Source: Vibrio quintilis
Lineage (GTDB): Bacteria; Pseudomonadota; Gammaproteobacteria; Enterobacterales; Vibrionaceae
Length of the DNA stretch: 64,000 bases
Assembly (NCBI RefSeq): GCF_024529975.1
Contig: NZ_AP024897.1
Span: 1,674,001-1,738,000, forward strand
Reading direction: 5' to 3'
Numbering within the stretch: the stretch's first letter is position 1; each line of letters opens with the position of its first letter. The notes below the pieces were generated by a model. That model made no database searches. It saw nothing but the letters and a program-made list of their open reading frames with translations, and was not told the origin of the DNA. The position numbers and the translations under genes are program-made. Positions 47,019-56,419 of the stretch are shown here, piece after piece.

Positions 47019-47597
47019 TTACAATTGCGGCTGAACGACCACATACCCCTGCTTACCGGCCAGCGCTAAATACCAGGTCTGCTGGCTGACATAAAACACA
47101 CGCTGATCAATCGTGACTTTTTTTACTTTTCCCGGAAGCTGGCTGACGATCGTGCCGGGCGACAGAGGATGCGTGGCCGTTGCAGTGTTCGCTGAACTTG
47201 TGGTTGCCGTCACTGTGGCCGGTTGAGTCGTGCTGGTTGTATTGGTGCTGCTTTCTTCGGCCGTGTTGACGATCACGGTTGTTTGCGGCGGCTGTGGTGC
47301 GCTGCCGACATACACATACCGGCGACCTTCATGACGATAGTATTGCCCGTTCACAACCGCATAAGTGATACCTGCGATGACGGAAAAGACCACACTCTCA
47401 GGTAAATGCGGTCCGTCAAAAAAGTCCGGGCCGTGCGGGTTGGGTACCGGTGAGCCGGGAAACCAGCCCGGATGGGGTGGATGATGCGGATGTTTGGGCG
47501 GACGGGCCTGCGCCGGCAGCGATATCATCAGAGAAAGAAACGCAGTAAAAACGATCTGCACCGGGGAAGAATGACATAAATGCACAGGGAATCTCAT
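47019..47597 (-). CDS. Secreted His/Pro-rich protein of unknown function
   Basis: A 192-residue protein. The start at 47597 has GGAG upstream and gives a signal peptide ending near PAQA. The mature part begins with RPPKHPHHPPHPGWFPG, then VVFSVIAGITYAVVNGQYYRHEGRRYVYV, which resembles DUF6515-type envelope proteins. A Thr/Ser/Ala linker (about 115-145) follows and then a small beta domain VKKVTIDQRVFYVSQQTWYL. Metal binding by the His-rich start is possible. Role unknown. Confidence 0.65.
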   Translation of the reverse strand: MRFPVHLCHSSPVQIVFTAFLSLMISLPAQARPPKHPHHPPHPGWFPGSPVPNPHGPDFFDGPHLPESVVFSVIAGITYAVVNGQYYRHEGRRYVYVGSAPQPPQTTVIVNTAEESSTNTTSTTQPATVTATTSSANTATATHPLSPGTIVSQLPGKVKKVTIDQRVFYVSQQTWYLALAGKQGYVVVQPQL

Positions 47598-47686
47598 GAC
47601 GGATGCTCCGTTGAAGGGACATATTTTCAATGTATCATATTCTGCCCGCCGGCTGATTTTTAACCGTGTAAAAGTATGTAAAACCT

Positions 47687-48619
47687 TCAGGTTGCCCGGG
47701 TCTGTTCTTTCTCTTCCGTTTCCCCGAATTCTGGCATCGACTTTGCCGCATTTTTGAGAGACTGCGTAAAGTGATGCAGCGACTGATGATGACGGATATT
47801 GGTTGGATAAGCGAAGCTGTAAGGGTAGTAAATCGCCGGTTCAAACGGCCGTGTTCCAACCCCGTTTCCGGCCCAGACCCTTGCTGCAAAAGGTTCCAGC
47901 ACACCAACGGCTAAACCGGCGGCAATCATGGCATAACCGGTGTGGGAAGTATCAATGTACAGCCGTTTGATCAGCCGTGATTCGACCGCATCGAGTGCAT
48001 GTTCTAATTTACTCCAGTAATTGAGATAAGAATCCTGAACCGTGAGTACGGATTCTCCGGTTAAATCTTCTGCGGTAATCACGGTTTTTTCCAGTAACGG
48101 GTGGCCTTGCCGGGCGGCAAAAACAAAGCGGGCATTGCCGATAAAAGTCTGTTCGATACCGCTCAGTGGCGGTAGCTGCAACCCGATCGCCAGATCGACT
48201 GCACTGGTCTGCAACCGCATCACAATTTCAGACATGCTGTCTGTATGCATAACCACGCGCTCATCCGGATAAAACTGACCGTGCTCTTTTAATGCGATTG
48301 GCAACAGGGTGCTGGCAATGGCCGATGTAGCCGAGATATTCAGCTCCTTCGGTTTGCGGTTGCGGATTTGCGACGCAACCGACGTCAGTTTCTCCAGGCC
48401 GAGAAAGCTCTCTTCGACAGAGCGGAAAAACTCTCCGGCTTCCGGTGTCGGATAGAGCCGGCCTTTTTTACGCTCGAATAAACTGAATCCCAGTGAATCT
48501 TCAAGGTCGCTGATCAGCCGGCTGACGGCTGGCTGAGTGACATGCATTTCTGCGGCAGCGGCTGATGTGGTGCCGCGTAACATAATGTGGCGGAACGCTT
48601 CTATCTGACGAAATTTCAT
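47687..48619 (-). CDS. LysR-type regulator next to the peptide import operon
   Basis: A 310-residue LysR protein: MKFRQIEAFRHIMLRGTTSAAAAEMHVTQPAVSRLISDLEDSLG is the winged helix, as in LysR/OccR-like regulators. It is divergent from the ABC operon with 244 bases between starts, so it probably controls that operon. AATGATGCATTAAT near 48733-48750 is a possible T-N11-A type site. Confidence 0.87.
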   Translation of the reverse strand: MKFRQIEAFRHIMLRGTTSAAAAEMHVTQPAVSRLISDLEDSLGFSLFERKKGRLYPTPEAGEFFRSVEESFLGLEKLTSVASQIRNRKPKELNISATSAIASTLLPIALKEHGQFYPDERVVMHTDSMSEIVMRLQTSAVDLAIGLQLPPLSGIEQTFIGNARFVFAARQGHPLLEKTVITAEDLTGESVLTVQDSYLNYWSKLEHALDAVESRLIKRLYIDTSHTGYAMIAAGLAVGVLEPFAARVWAGNGVGTRPFEPAIYYPYSFAYPTNIRHHQSLHHFTQSLKNAAKSMPEFGETEEKEQTRAT

Positions 48620-48863
48620 ATTGAATGGATTCTCCAGCCCTGCGGATATTTTTCTCCTTCAATCACCTTCAACCTGTCTCTTCAGGTGATTCGGGTATAA
48701 ATTAATCAGCTTTAGTGTATAACATTTACTAATGAATGATGCATTAATATAAGTTGATAGTATGGCTTTTAGTTTGCAATATGTCATTATGATGTGACAA
48801 AGGGCAGGTCACACCGGCAGAGCGAAATCTGACTTAATTGACTGTGAAAACAAGGATGTAGCA

Positions 48864-50699
48864 GTGGCAGACTCATTGAAAACTCCCATTCTGTGCGTAG
48901 AAAATCTTTCGGTTGCCTTCGGCAAAACTCCGGTCGTTGAGAACCTGAGCTTTGCTGTGATGCCGGGACGCACGCTGGCGATTGTGGGCGAATCCGGTTC
49001 CGGTAAATCTGTGACGTCCCAATCGGTGATGCGGCTGGCGGATATTCATGGTGCGGCTTATACCTCGGGCCGGATCCTTTATTCGGGCAGCGGAAGTGAA
49101 GTGGATTTACTGGCGTTGTCTCAACAGGAAATGCGCCGTTTTCGCGGCAAAGAGATCGCGATGATTTTTCAGGAGCCGATGACTTCCCTGAATCCGGTTT
49201 TTACTATCGGCGATCAGCTATGCGAATCTCTCCTTCTGCACGAACAATGCTCTAAAGCAGAAGCATTGCAGGAAAGCCAGCGCCTGCTGGAGCTGGTCCG
49301 GCTGCCCGATGCCAGAGACCTGCTTGCCCGTTATCCTCATCAGCTGTCCGGTGGAATGCGTCAACGGGTGATGATTGCGATGGCACTGGCCTGTAAACCT
49401 AAAATTCTGATTGCTGATGAGCCGACGACCGCGCTGGATGTCACGATTCAGGCACAGATTCTGTCGATTATTAAAGAGTTGCAGGCATCCCTGGATATGT
49501 CGGTGGTTTTTATCACGCATGATATGGGGGTGGTTGCCGAAATTGCCGATGATGTGGTGGTGATGTGGCAGGGTAAAAAAGTGGAGCAGGGCAAAGTGGC
49601 CGATGTATTTCAGCGCCCGGCCCATGCTTATACACAAACGTTGTTGTCCGCCGTTCCCCGGCTGGGTTGCATGCTGGGGCGAAGCAATCCTTACCGTTTT
49701 CCGGTGACGGTGATGGATGAGGGTCGTCCGGTTATGATCGGTGAGGAAGCTGAACAGAATACTGCCCGCTACGATGAACCGCCGTTGCTGAGTGTTGAAC
49801 AGCTGGTCACGCGCTTTGATACGAAGAAAAATTTCTGGGGCAGGGTGACTCACCGGGTCCATGCCGTGGAACAGGTCAGCTTTGAGATTTATCCGGGTGA
49901 AACCGTGGCGCTGGTCGGAGAATCCGGCTCCGGTAAGTCGACAATCGGCCGTACCATTCAGCAACTTCAGACGGCGACCCGAGGCACAATTCGTTTCAAC
50001 GGCCAGGTTATGAGCACCTTATCAGAGCCGGAGAAACGCGCACTCAAGCGCGATATTCAGTATATCTTTCAGGACCCGTTTGCCTCACTCGATCCCCGCA
50101 AAACTGTTGGCTTTTCGATTGCCGAGCCCATCCGCACCCACAAATTGTTTGCAACAGAAGTACAGATTCAGCAGCGGGTCAGCCAGTTGCTGGAACGGGT
50201 CGGGCTGTTGGCAGAACATGCCGGACGTTATCCGCATGAATTTTCCGGCGGTCAGCGTCAGCGGATCTGTATTGCCAGAGCACTGGCTTGTGAGCCAAAA
50301 CTGATTATCGCGGATGAAGCCTTATCCGCGCTGGATGTCACCATTCAGGCACAAATTATCAATCTGCTGATGGAATTACAGCAGGAATTCGGCATTGCTT
50401 ACCTGTTTATCAGCCACGACATGGCTGTGGTGGAAAAGATGAGCCACCGGGTGGTGGTGCTGTATCTGGGGCAGATTGCCGAGATGGGCTCCCGTGCGCA
50501 GATTTTTGATACGCCGCAGCATACGTATACCCGGCGGCTGCTCAGTGCTGTGCCGGTCGCTGACCCGGCGCATCAACCGCAGCGGGAACTGTTAAGCGGC
50601 GAGATTCCCAGCCCGGTCCGCCGGGTGGACGATCCACCGCAGGTGCTGAGATATGACGAAGTGAATCCCGGACATTTCGTTGCCGCAGCGGATAGCTAA
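48864..50699 (+). CDS. Fused dual ATPase of a peptide ABC importer (GsiA-like)
   Basis: A 611-residue protein with two complete ABC domains. Domain 1: Walker A GESGSGKSVTSQ, signature LSGGMRQRVMIA, Walker B ILIADEPTT. Domain 2: GESGSGKSTIGR, FSGGQRQRICIA, LIIADEALSALD. Each ends with the oligopeptide-transporter C-terminal tail. GsiA-type proteins power dipeptide, oligopeptide or glutathione uptake. GTG start with AAGGA. First gene of a five-gene operon. The second Walker B reads DEALSALD where most have DEPTSALD. Confidence 0.93.
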   Translation: MADSLKTPILCVENLSVAFGKTPVVENLSFAVMPGRTLAIVGESGSGKSVTSQSVMRLADIHGAAYTSGRILYSGSGSEVDLLALSQQEMRRFRGKEIAMIFQEPMTSLNPVFTIGDQLCESLLLHEQCSKAEALQESQRLLELVRLPDARDLLARYPHQLSGGMRQRVMIAMALACKPKILIADEPTTALDVTIQAQILSIIKELQASLDMSVVFITHDMGVVAEIADDVVVMWQGKKVEQGKVADVFQRPAHAYTQTLLSAVPRLGCMLGRSNPYRFPVTVMDEGRPVMIGEEAEQNTARYDEPPLLSVEQLVTRFDTKKNFWGRVTHRVHAVEQVSFEIYPGETVALVGESGSGKSTIGRTIQQLQTATRGTIRFNGQVMSTLSEPEKRALKRDIQYIFQDPFASLDPRKTVGFSIAEPIRTHKLFATEVQIQQRVSQLLERVGLLAEHAGRYPHEFSGGQRQRICIARALACEPKLIIADEALSALDVTIQAQIINLLMELQQEFGIAYLFISHDMAVVEKMSHRVVVLYLGQIAEMGSRAQIFDTPQHTYTRRLLSAVPVADPAHQPQRELLSGEIPSPVRRVDDPPQVLRYDEVNPGHFVAAADS

Positions 50700-50762
50700 T
50701 CAATCAAATCAGGTTCCCTATGGATGGGATACGCCAGACCATGACTAAATGGAGAGTCGTTC

Positions 50763-52292
50763 ATGATCAAATATAAACCAAAACATCTGCTTCAATCGCT
50801 TACACTGGCTGCCGGGCTGAGCTGTTCCGCCCTGAGTATGGCAGCCGGAACGCTGACGGTATCCTCACCGCAGGATCCGGGCAGCTGGGATCCGATTGAT
50901 ACGTTTCTGGTCAACTGGGCATCGGTTGCCACCAACATTTATGATGCGCTGATATACCGGGGGCCGGATCTGAAACTACAGCCCGGCCTGGCAACGTCGT
51001 GGCAGGAACTGGATCACGGGAAACGGCTCCGCTTTGAACTGCGCCATCATGTGACGTTTCACAATGGTGAACCTTTCAATGCACAAGCGGTGAAATTTAC
51101 CTTTGATCGCCTGTTGGGTGCGGAAGGAAAGAAAGGCCCGCAACGCTCGAATTATTCGGTGATTGACCATGTGACTGTGGTGGATGACGATACCGTGGAT
51201 TTCTTCCTGAAAAAGACTGACCCGGTACTGCTGACCAAGCTGGCCGGTTATGGTGCGATGATTGTGCCACCGAAGTATATTCAGGAAAAAGGGGACGCAT
51301 ATTTTAATACGCATCCGGTCGGCACCGGCCCGTTTCAGTTTGCAGGTTATCAGCCCAAAGTCGGGATTCAGCTCAAAGCGTATCCGGGTTTCTGGGGCGA
51401 CAAGGCGAAACTGTCTGAGCTGAACTACCGGTTTATTCCGGAACCATCCACGGCTGTGGCCGAATTACAGGCCGGGCGGGTGGATCTGGTGATTCCGCTA
51501 ACCATTCCCATTGCGATGATTCCAACGATTCAAGCCAGTGCGAAACTGGATGTGGTCACGGCCAAAGGCCCGGCGGTGTATGCGCTGCGGTTTAATACTC
51601 AATCCGGCGTAACCAAAGATGTGCGGGTCAGAAAAGCGATGATTTACGGTGTTGACCGCCAGGCGATTATTGATTCAATTCTCGGCGGGCAGGCATCTGC
51701 GATCGCCAGCTTCCAGAGCCCGGTAACCTTTGGTAATGATCCGGCGATGAAACCCTTGCCTTATGATCCGGCCAAAGCGAAGCAGTTGCTCAAAGCTGCG
51801 GGTGTCAGACCGGGAACCCAAGTGCAGATCGATATCCGTGGTAATAATGCCACTTTTAATGAAGTCGCTCAGGCGGTGGCTGGTTATCTGCAAATGGTCG
51901 GGCTGAATGCCACCATCAAACCGTATGAAACCAATGTGTTGCTGGATGATATTATTCCGTCCGGAAAAACCGGGGCTATGTTCCAGCAATCCTGGGGTGG
52001 CTGGACGTTCGACTATGACAATACGGCCTACTTTATGTACCACACCGGTGAGAAGTGGAACCCGTATGACAGCGACCCGCAGCTGGACAAATTACTGGAG
52101 TCACAGCGTTCGATGACTGATCAGGTCAAACGGAAAGCCATTTTACAGTCAATTGCACACTACACCGCCGATCAGGCGCTGGAAATGCCGCTGTACAACA
52201 TCAATGAAATTTTCGGGATTTCAAAACGGGTGAAGCACTTTATACCGGCTCCGGACAGCCGTCTGCGTCTGAATGAAGTCACGGTTGAGTAA
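50763..52292 (+). CDS. Periplasmic peptide-binding protein (SBP family 5)
   Basis: A 509-residue binding protein. The signal peptide ends around SMAAG; no lipobox, so it is soluble in the periplasm. Family 5 marks are LKLQPGLATSWQ, FELRHHVTFHNGEPFNAQAVKFTFDRL and PVGTGPFQF. It hands peptides to the two permeases encoded next. GAGAG lies upstream; 63 bases after the ATPase gene. Confidence 0.93.
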   Translation: MIKYKPKHLLQSLTLAAGLSCSALSMAAGTLTVSSPQDPGSWDPIDTFLVNWASVATNIYDALIYRGPDLKLQPGLATSWQELDHGKRLRFELRHHVTFHNGEPFNAQAVKFTFDRLLGAEGKKGPQRSNYSVIDHVTVVDDDTVDFFLKKTDPVLLTKLAGYGAMIVPPKYIQEKGDAYFNTHPVGTGPFQFAGYQPKVGIQLKAYPGFWGDKAKLSELNYRFIPEPSTAVAELQAGRVDLVIPLTIPIAMIPTIQASAKLDVVTAKGPAVYALRFNTQSGVTKDVRVRKAMIYGVDRQAIIDSILGGQASAIASFQSPVTFGNDPAMKPLPYDPAKAKQLLKAAGVRPGTQVQIDIRGNNATFNEVAQAVAGYLQMVGLNATIKPYETNVLLDDIIPSGKTGAMFQQSWGGWTFDYDNTAYFMYHTGEKWNPYDSDPQLDKLLESQRSMTDQVKRKAILQSIAHYTADQALEMPLYNINEIFGISKRVKHFIPAPDSRLRLNEVTVE

Positions 52293-52384
52293 GTCTTTCC
52301 TGCCGTTTCTGACGGTTTGTCACCGGCCTGCGATGCCGGTGGCAGACAAATGTCTGACGGCAGTTGGCGCTGAAAGGATACATC

Positions 52385-53308
52385 ATGATTAATTTTTTAC
52401 TGAAGCGGCTGCTTCAGGCCGTTTTTGTCTTTTTTGCGATTACGCTGGTGGTGGCTTATGCCATCCGTTTAACCGGCGACCCGGCGCTGATGCTGACGCA
52501 GGGCGCAGGCAGTATCACTGAGGCCGACCTGAACTTAATCCGGGAATCTCTGGGTCTGAACCGGCCGTTTCTGGTGCAGTATGCGGATTTTATTCACGGC
52601 ATTTTTACCGGCGATTTCGGCCTCAGCTTTATGGGAGGCACACCGGTTTCACAGCTGATCGCACAGGCCCTGCCCGCAACGCTGTTGCTGGCTGTGATTG
52701 TGATGGTTGTTTCTTCGCTGATTTCGGTTCCGCTGGGCATTAAAGCCGCCGTCAGCCGGGGCAAATGGGCGGACCAGCTGATTCGGGTGACTTCGCTCAT
52801 CGGGCTCTCTTTTCCTAATTTCTGGCTGGCACTCATGCTGGTGCTGTTCTTTTCTATCTGGTTACAGTGGCTTCCCCCAAGCGGCATGAGTGACCCGGCC
52901 AGCTTTATTTTACCTGCGGTGACCATGGCTGTGATCCTGACCGCGACGAATGTGCGTCTGGTCCGTTCTTCGATGCTGGAAACCCTGCAGGCGCAGTATG
53001 TGATGGTGGCACGTGCTAAAGGACTGAGTGAAACCAAAGTCTTGTACAAACATGCATTGCGTAACTGTGCGGTGCCGCTGATTACTTACTTTGGCCTGCA
53101 GTTTGGCGGCCTGCTGGGTGGCATTGTGGTGATTGAACGGGTATTTAACTGGCCGGGGCTCGGCACTCTGGCTTTTGATGCCGTCAGCAGCCGGGATTAT
53201 CCGGTGCTTCAGGCGGTCATTACTGTATTGTCCATGCTGATTGTCGGCGTGAACCTGCTGGTTGATATCGCTTATGGCCTGATTGACCCGCGTATCAGAA
53301 CGGAGTAA
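52385..53308 (+). CDS. Peptide ABC permease 1 (DppB-like)
   Basis: A 307-residue inner membrane permease with six helices. The EAA loop is MLETLQAQYVMVARAKGLSETKVLYKHALRNCAVPLIT. MINFLLKRLLQAVFVFFAITLVV is the DppB-type start; AAAGGA lies before it. It pairs with permease 2, five bases downstream. Confidence 0.93.
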   Translation: MINFLLKRLLQAVFVFFAITLVVAYAIRLTGDPALMLTQGAGSITEADLNLIRESLGLNRPFLVQYADFIHGIFTGDFGLSFMGGTPVSQLIAQALPATLLLAVIVMVVSSLISVPLGIKAAVSRGKWADQLIRVTSLIGLSFPNFWLALMLVLFFSIWLQWLPPSGMSDPASFILPAVTMAVILTATNVRLVRSSMLETLQAQYVMVARAKGLSETKVLYKHALRNCAVPLITYFGLQFGGLLGGIVVIERVFNWPGLGTLAFDAVSSRDYPVLQAVITVLSMLIVGVNLLVDIAYGLIDPRIRTE

Positions 53309-53313
53309 CTGCG

Positions 53314-54162
53314 ATGACATCGACTTCTTCTCTGTCTTCCCGGTATAAAAATCCTGAATTTATCGTTGGTGTTCTGTTAACCGGTGGCATGGTGTTGCTG
53401 GTTCTGTTGTCCGGCGTGATATTTCAGGGCGCTGCAGACAAAATTAATCTGACCGTCCGGTTGTTGCCTCCCTTTTCTGATGCCGCACATCTGTTGGGAA
53501 CCGACCCGTTGGGCCGGGATGTGTTTGCCCGGGTCATTTCCGGGGGCGCGGTTTCTTTGCAAGTCGGGCTGCTGTCGGTATTGGGTGCAGTGATTTTTGG
53601 GGTGCTGATGGGGCTGATCTCCGGTTATTTCCGCGGGTTCTGGGATGTTTTCGTGATGCGCTTTGCTGATATACAGCTGGCGTTACCCTTTATTCTGCTG
53701 GCGATCACCTTTATTGCAATTGTCGGTGGCGGGCTGACGAATATGATCATTTTGCTGATTGTTTCCCAGTGGGTGCAGTATGCCCGTCTGGTGCGGGGTT
53801 CCGTACTGGCACTGCGTGACCGGGAGTTTATTCAGTCGGCTCATGCAATAGGTGTCAGCCATTTCCGGATTATCTTCAGCCATCTGCTGCCAAATTTAAT
53901 CGGCCCGGTGATTGTGCTGATGACGCTGAATGTCGCTAATAATATTTTGCTGGAAAGCAGCCTGACTTTTTTGGGGTTGGGTGTTGATCCGCTGACACCC
54001 AGCTGGGGTGGCATGCTGGCCGACGGACGGACGTATATTCAGACCGCCTGGTGGGTGAGCCTGTTTCCCGGTATGGCAATTTTACTGACGGTACTGGGGC
54101 TGAACCTGCTGGGAGACTGGCTGCGGGATGTGCTGGATCCGGCCGGGAGAACCAGCCGATGA
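53314..54162 (+). CDS. Peptide ABC permease 2 (DppC-like)
   Basis: A 282-residue inner membrane permease. LLGTDPLGRDVFARVISGGAVSLQVG is the DppC mark; the EAA loop is LRDREFIQSAHAIGVSHFRIIFSHLLPN. Its TGA overlaps the ATG of the carboxypeptidase gene (ATGA), so the two are translationally coupled. Confidence 0.93.
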   Translation: MTSTSSLSSRYKNPEFIVGVLLTGGMVLLVLLSGVIFQGAADKINLTVRLLPPFSDAAHLLGTDPLGRDVFARVISGGAVSLQVGLLSVLGAVIFGVLMGLISGYFRGFWDVFVMRFADIQLALPFILLAITFIAIVGGGLTNMIILLIVSQWVQYARLVRGSVLALRDREFIQSAHAIGVSHFRIIFSHLLPNLIGPVIVLMTLNVANNILLESSLTFLGLGVDPLTPSWGGMLADGRTYIQTAWWVSLFPGMAILLTVLGLNLLGDWLRDVLDPAGRTSR

Positions 54163-56117
54163 CCCAGCTGCTTTCACTGACGATTCCATCCACATCCGAC
54201 ACGCTTATCACACAGCTGACGACCCTGTATGATGCGCAGCATCAGATTCAGCTGTGGCTTTTTGCTGACCGGGAAACCCGCAGACAAATGCAGGCGGCGC
54301 TGGCAGAGCAGGGTATCCGGGCTGACATCTATAGCGCTTACAAGCCCCTGACGGACTTTTTTATCCGTCATGGACTGACTGAAAACTCTGAGTTTCTCGG
54401 TGATTCAGGCAGTCATGACTCTGTGAGGTTGCCTGAATCTGACCTGTCTGAGATACAGCAGATTGAGGTGATTTATCCGCAGAGCCCGTTCGCTTCGCCG
54501 CGACGTTTTTTGCTCGAAGCGTATCCGCTGGCCGGGATGGCGGAAAGGCTGTCTTTTGTTGCGGGTGTTGCGGGGACAGGCGGTGTTGCGGGGACAGGCA
54601 CTGTTACCGGGGACAGGCACTGTTACGGCAGTGGTGGGGGTACGGGGACAGACACTTCGGGCGATATTACTTCGGGGGATATTACAGGGACAGACACCTC
54701 AGATACATCAGGCCAGCCGGGGGACAGCGGTTGTGTGTGGTATCAGGTGGTGCTTCATTTTTCCACAGGGCAGACTGAAACGGTGCAGGTGTTTGCACCG
54801 AACCACGTCACTCCGGCGATGAATGGCGAACTTCAGCTCAGCCCGACCGGTTGGATAAAGGTGTTTACCAGGGAGGGCGAATGTCTCCGCAATGAGCGAA
54901 TCGTCACCGATTTTGAACAGACGTACCAGGCCGTAATGGATACGGTGGCTTCTGCATCGTGGCCGTTGCAGCCACCTTACTTTGAGCGCCTGTTTATCAG
55001 CGTTCAGGTGCCGGTTGTGGATGAGCCTGTCGGTTATAGCAATGAAGTGATCAGCCTGAAAGAGGCGCTGCATGAGGATATTTATCTCTCCCTGCAGGAA
55101 TGGTTTAAGCTGCAGGAAGGGAAGACACTGGATGCGCGGGACAGTCAGCCAGGGCAAATTGTGCCGGATATTACTCACTCAGCAACCGGTAATTATCATA
55201 TTGCGGTCACGACGGGGTTATATTCACCGGCAGACTGGGATCAGACTGCACAGCCTTTAGACCGGGCAATCCGGCCTTTGACGCTTCATCAGGTCACACA
55301 GACGTTGGCTGATTTTCCCGGTCAGTCGCTGAGTGCGGCTACCTGTACCGGCAGACAGGTACAGGCGAAATATATTCAGGGGCGTGATAGGGCGGTGATG
55401 ATCAGTGGCGGTCAGCATGCCAATGAAACTTCGGGCGTGGTGGGCGCACTCCGGGCAGCGACTTTGCTGGCAGAGAGGCCGGATGCACATTTTGTGATTT
55501 CTCCGCTGGAAAACCCGGATGGTTACGCACTGCATCAGCAACTGATTCAGAATAATCCGCATCACATGCATCATGCGGCGAGATATACGGCGCTCGGCGA
55601 TGATCTGGAGTACCGGGCTGGTGAACCCTGGTTTGAAAAAGCCATCCGCAGACAGGCTGTGGAAGTCACTCAGGCGCAGCTGCACATTAATTTACATGGC
55701 TATCCGGCCCATGAATGGACCCGGCCGCTTTCCGGTTATGTGCCACAGGGGTTTGATATGTGGACGATTCCCAAAGGTTTCTTTTTGATTATCCGCTATC
55801 AGGATGAACCGTTCTGGGCGGATTATGCGGAGCAGTTTATTCAGGCGCTGACCCGTAAGCTCAACGATTACCCAGCGGTGATGCAGATGAACCTGCGGCA
55901 GATCGCATTGTATGAGCAACATGCCGGTGAGCATGGTTTCCGGATCGTCAATCAGTATCCCTGCCTGATTTCAGCGGTCACTGACCCGGAGGTTCCGTTA
56001 CAACTGATTACGGAATATCCGGATGAAACCATTTACGAACAAGCTTTTATCGATGCTCATGAGATACAGATGGCAACAGTGCTGGCAGCTTATGATGTGC
56101 ATCAGTCTTTGAGTTAG
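54159..56117 (+). CDS. M14-type zinc carboxypeptidase-like protein with a repeat-derived insert
   Basis: A 652-residue protein without signal peptide, hence cytoplasmic. The M14 zinc site is HANE (His420, Glu423) and a later His in INLHGYPAHEW (about 509-513). It is coupled to permease 2, so it probably trims imported peptides. Residues about 136-190 are a low-complexity Gly/Thr/Asp/Ser stretch encoded by inverse copies of the local REP-like unit (GGGACAGGCACTG…). The insert keeps the frame. A DUF2817-like or succinylglutamate-like activity is the alternative. Confidence 0.75.
   Translation: MTQLLSLTIPSTSDTLITQLTTLYDAQHQIQLWLFADRETRRQMQAALAEQGIRADIYSAYKPLTDFFIRHGLTENSEFLGDSGSHDSVRLPESDLSEIQQIEVIYPQSPFASPRRFLLEAYPLAGMAERLSFVAGVAGTGGVAGTGTVTGDRHCYGSGGGTGTDTSGDITSGDITGTDTSDTSGQPGDSGCVWYQVVLHFSTGQTETVQVFAPNHVTPAMNGELQLSPTGWIKVFTREGECLRNERIVTDFEQTYQAVMDTVASASWPLQPPYFERLFISVQVPVVDEPVGYSNEVISLKEALHEDIYLSLQEWFKLQEGKTLDARDSQPGQIVPDITHSATGNYHIAVTTGLYSPADWDQTAQPLDRAIRPLTLHQVTQTLADFPGQSLSAATCTGRQVQAKYIQGRDRAVMISGGQHANETSGVVGALRAATLLAERPDAHFVISPLENPDGYALHQQLIQNNPHHMHHAARYTALGDDLEYRAGEPWFEKAIRRQAVEVTQAQLHINLHGYPAHEWTRPLSGYVPQGFDMWTIPKGFFLIIRYQDEPFWADYAEQFIQALTRKLNDYPAVMQMNLRQIALYEQHAGEHGFRIVNQYPCLISAVTDPEVPLQLITEYPDETIYEQAFIDAHEIQMATVLAAYDVHQSLS
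54560..54725 (-). repeat. REP-like repeats inside the carboxypeptidase gene
   Basis: Six or so copies of GGGACAGGCACT, GGGACAGGCGGT or GGGACAGACACT stand in a row; these are the reverse complement of GGTGCCTGTCCC and GGTGTCTGTCCC, found around the RAYT gene and near 59.1-59.4 kb. They are read in frame as Gly-Thr-rich peptide. Confidence 0.75.
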
Positions 56118-56129
56118 CTAGAATTAGAG

Positions 56130-56156
56130 TGTTCCCCGTATGTACGGGGAAACCGA
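56130..56156 (+). CRISPR. Solo CRISPR repeat with leader remnant
   Basis: GTGTTCCCCGTATGTACGGG followed by GAAACCG, with AATTAGA before it as at the end of the leaders. A two-base deletion (ATGAACC to AAACC) matches the terminal repeat type. No spacer or second repeat; no trailer. A cassette collapsed to one repeat, 13 bases after the carboxypeptidase stop. Confidence 0.75.
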
Positions 56157-56216
56157 AGAAGCAGAAAGAAGCAAGAAGCAGGGACATACACTTTAACTCA
56201 CTTCCACGGGGCAACT

Positions 56217-56258
56217 GGGGTGCCTGTCCCGGTAATCCTCGGTAATCCTCCGGTAATC
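56217..56258 (+). repeat. REP-like cluster on the 3' side of the RAYT gene
   Basis: GGTGCCTGTCCCGGTAAT followed by CTCGGTAATCC and CTCCGGTAATCC. Confidence 0.7.
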
Positions 56259-56419
56259 CCGCCCTCAACCGAACAATGATTTTCTTATTGAGGAAATAGT
56301 GACGGTTTATTATTCATTGATTGTTTTCTGATGGTGAAACAGTGAAAAATAAGTGCTTTCCGGATCATTTCATTGAGAAAGTCCGATTTTGAAAAATGAT
56401 GGGTATAGTGAAGAAGGGA

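Noticed and set aside
49218..49964. 248-codon minus-strand ORF
   Set aside because: Shadow of the fused ABC ATPase gene.
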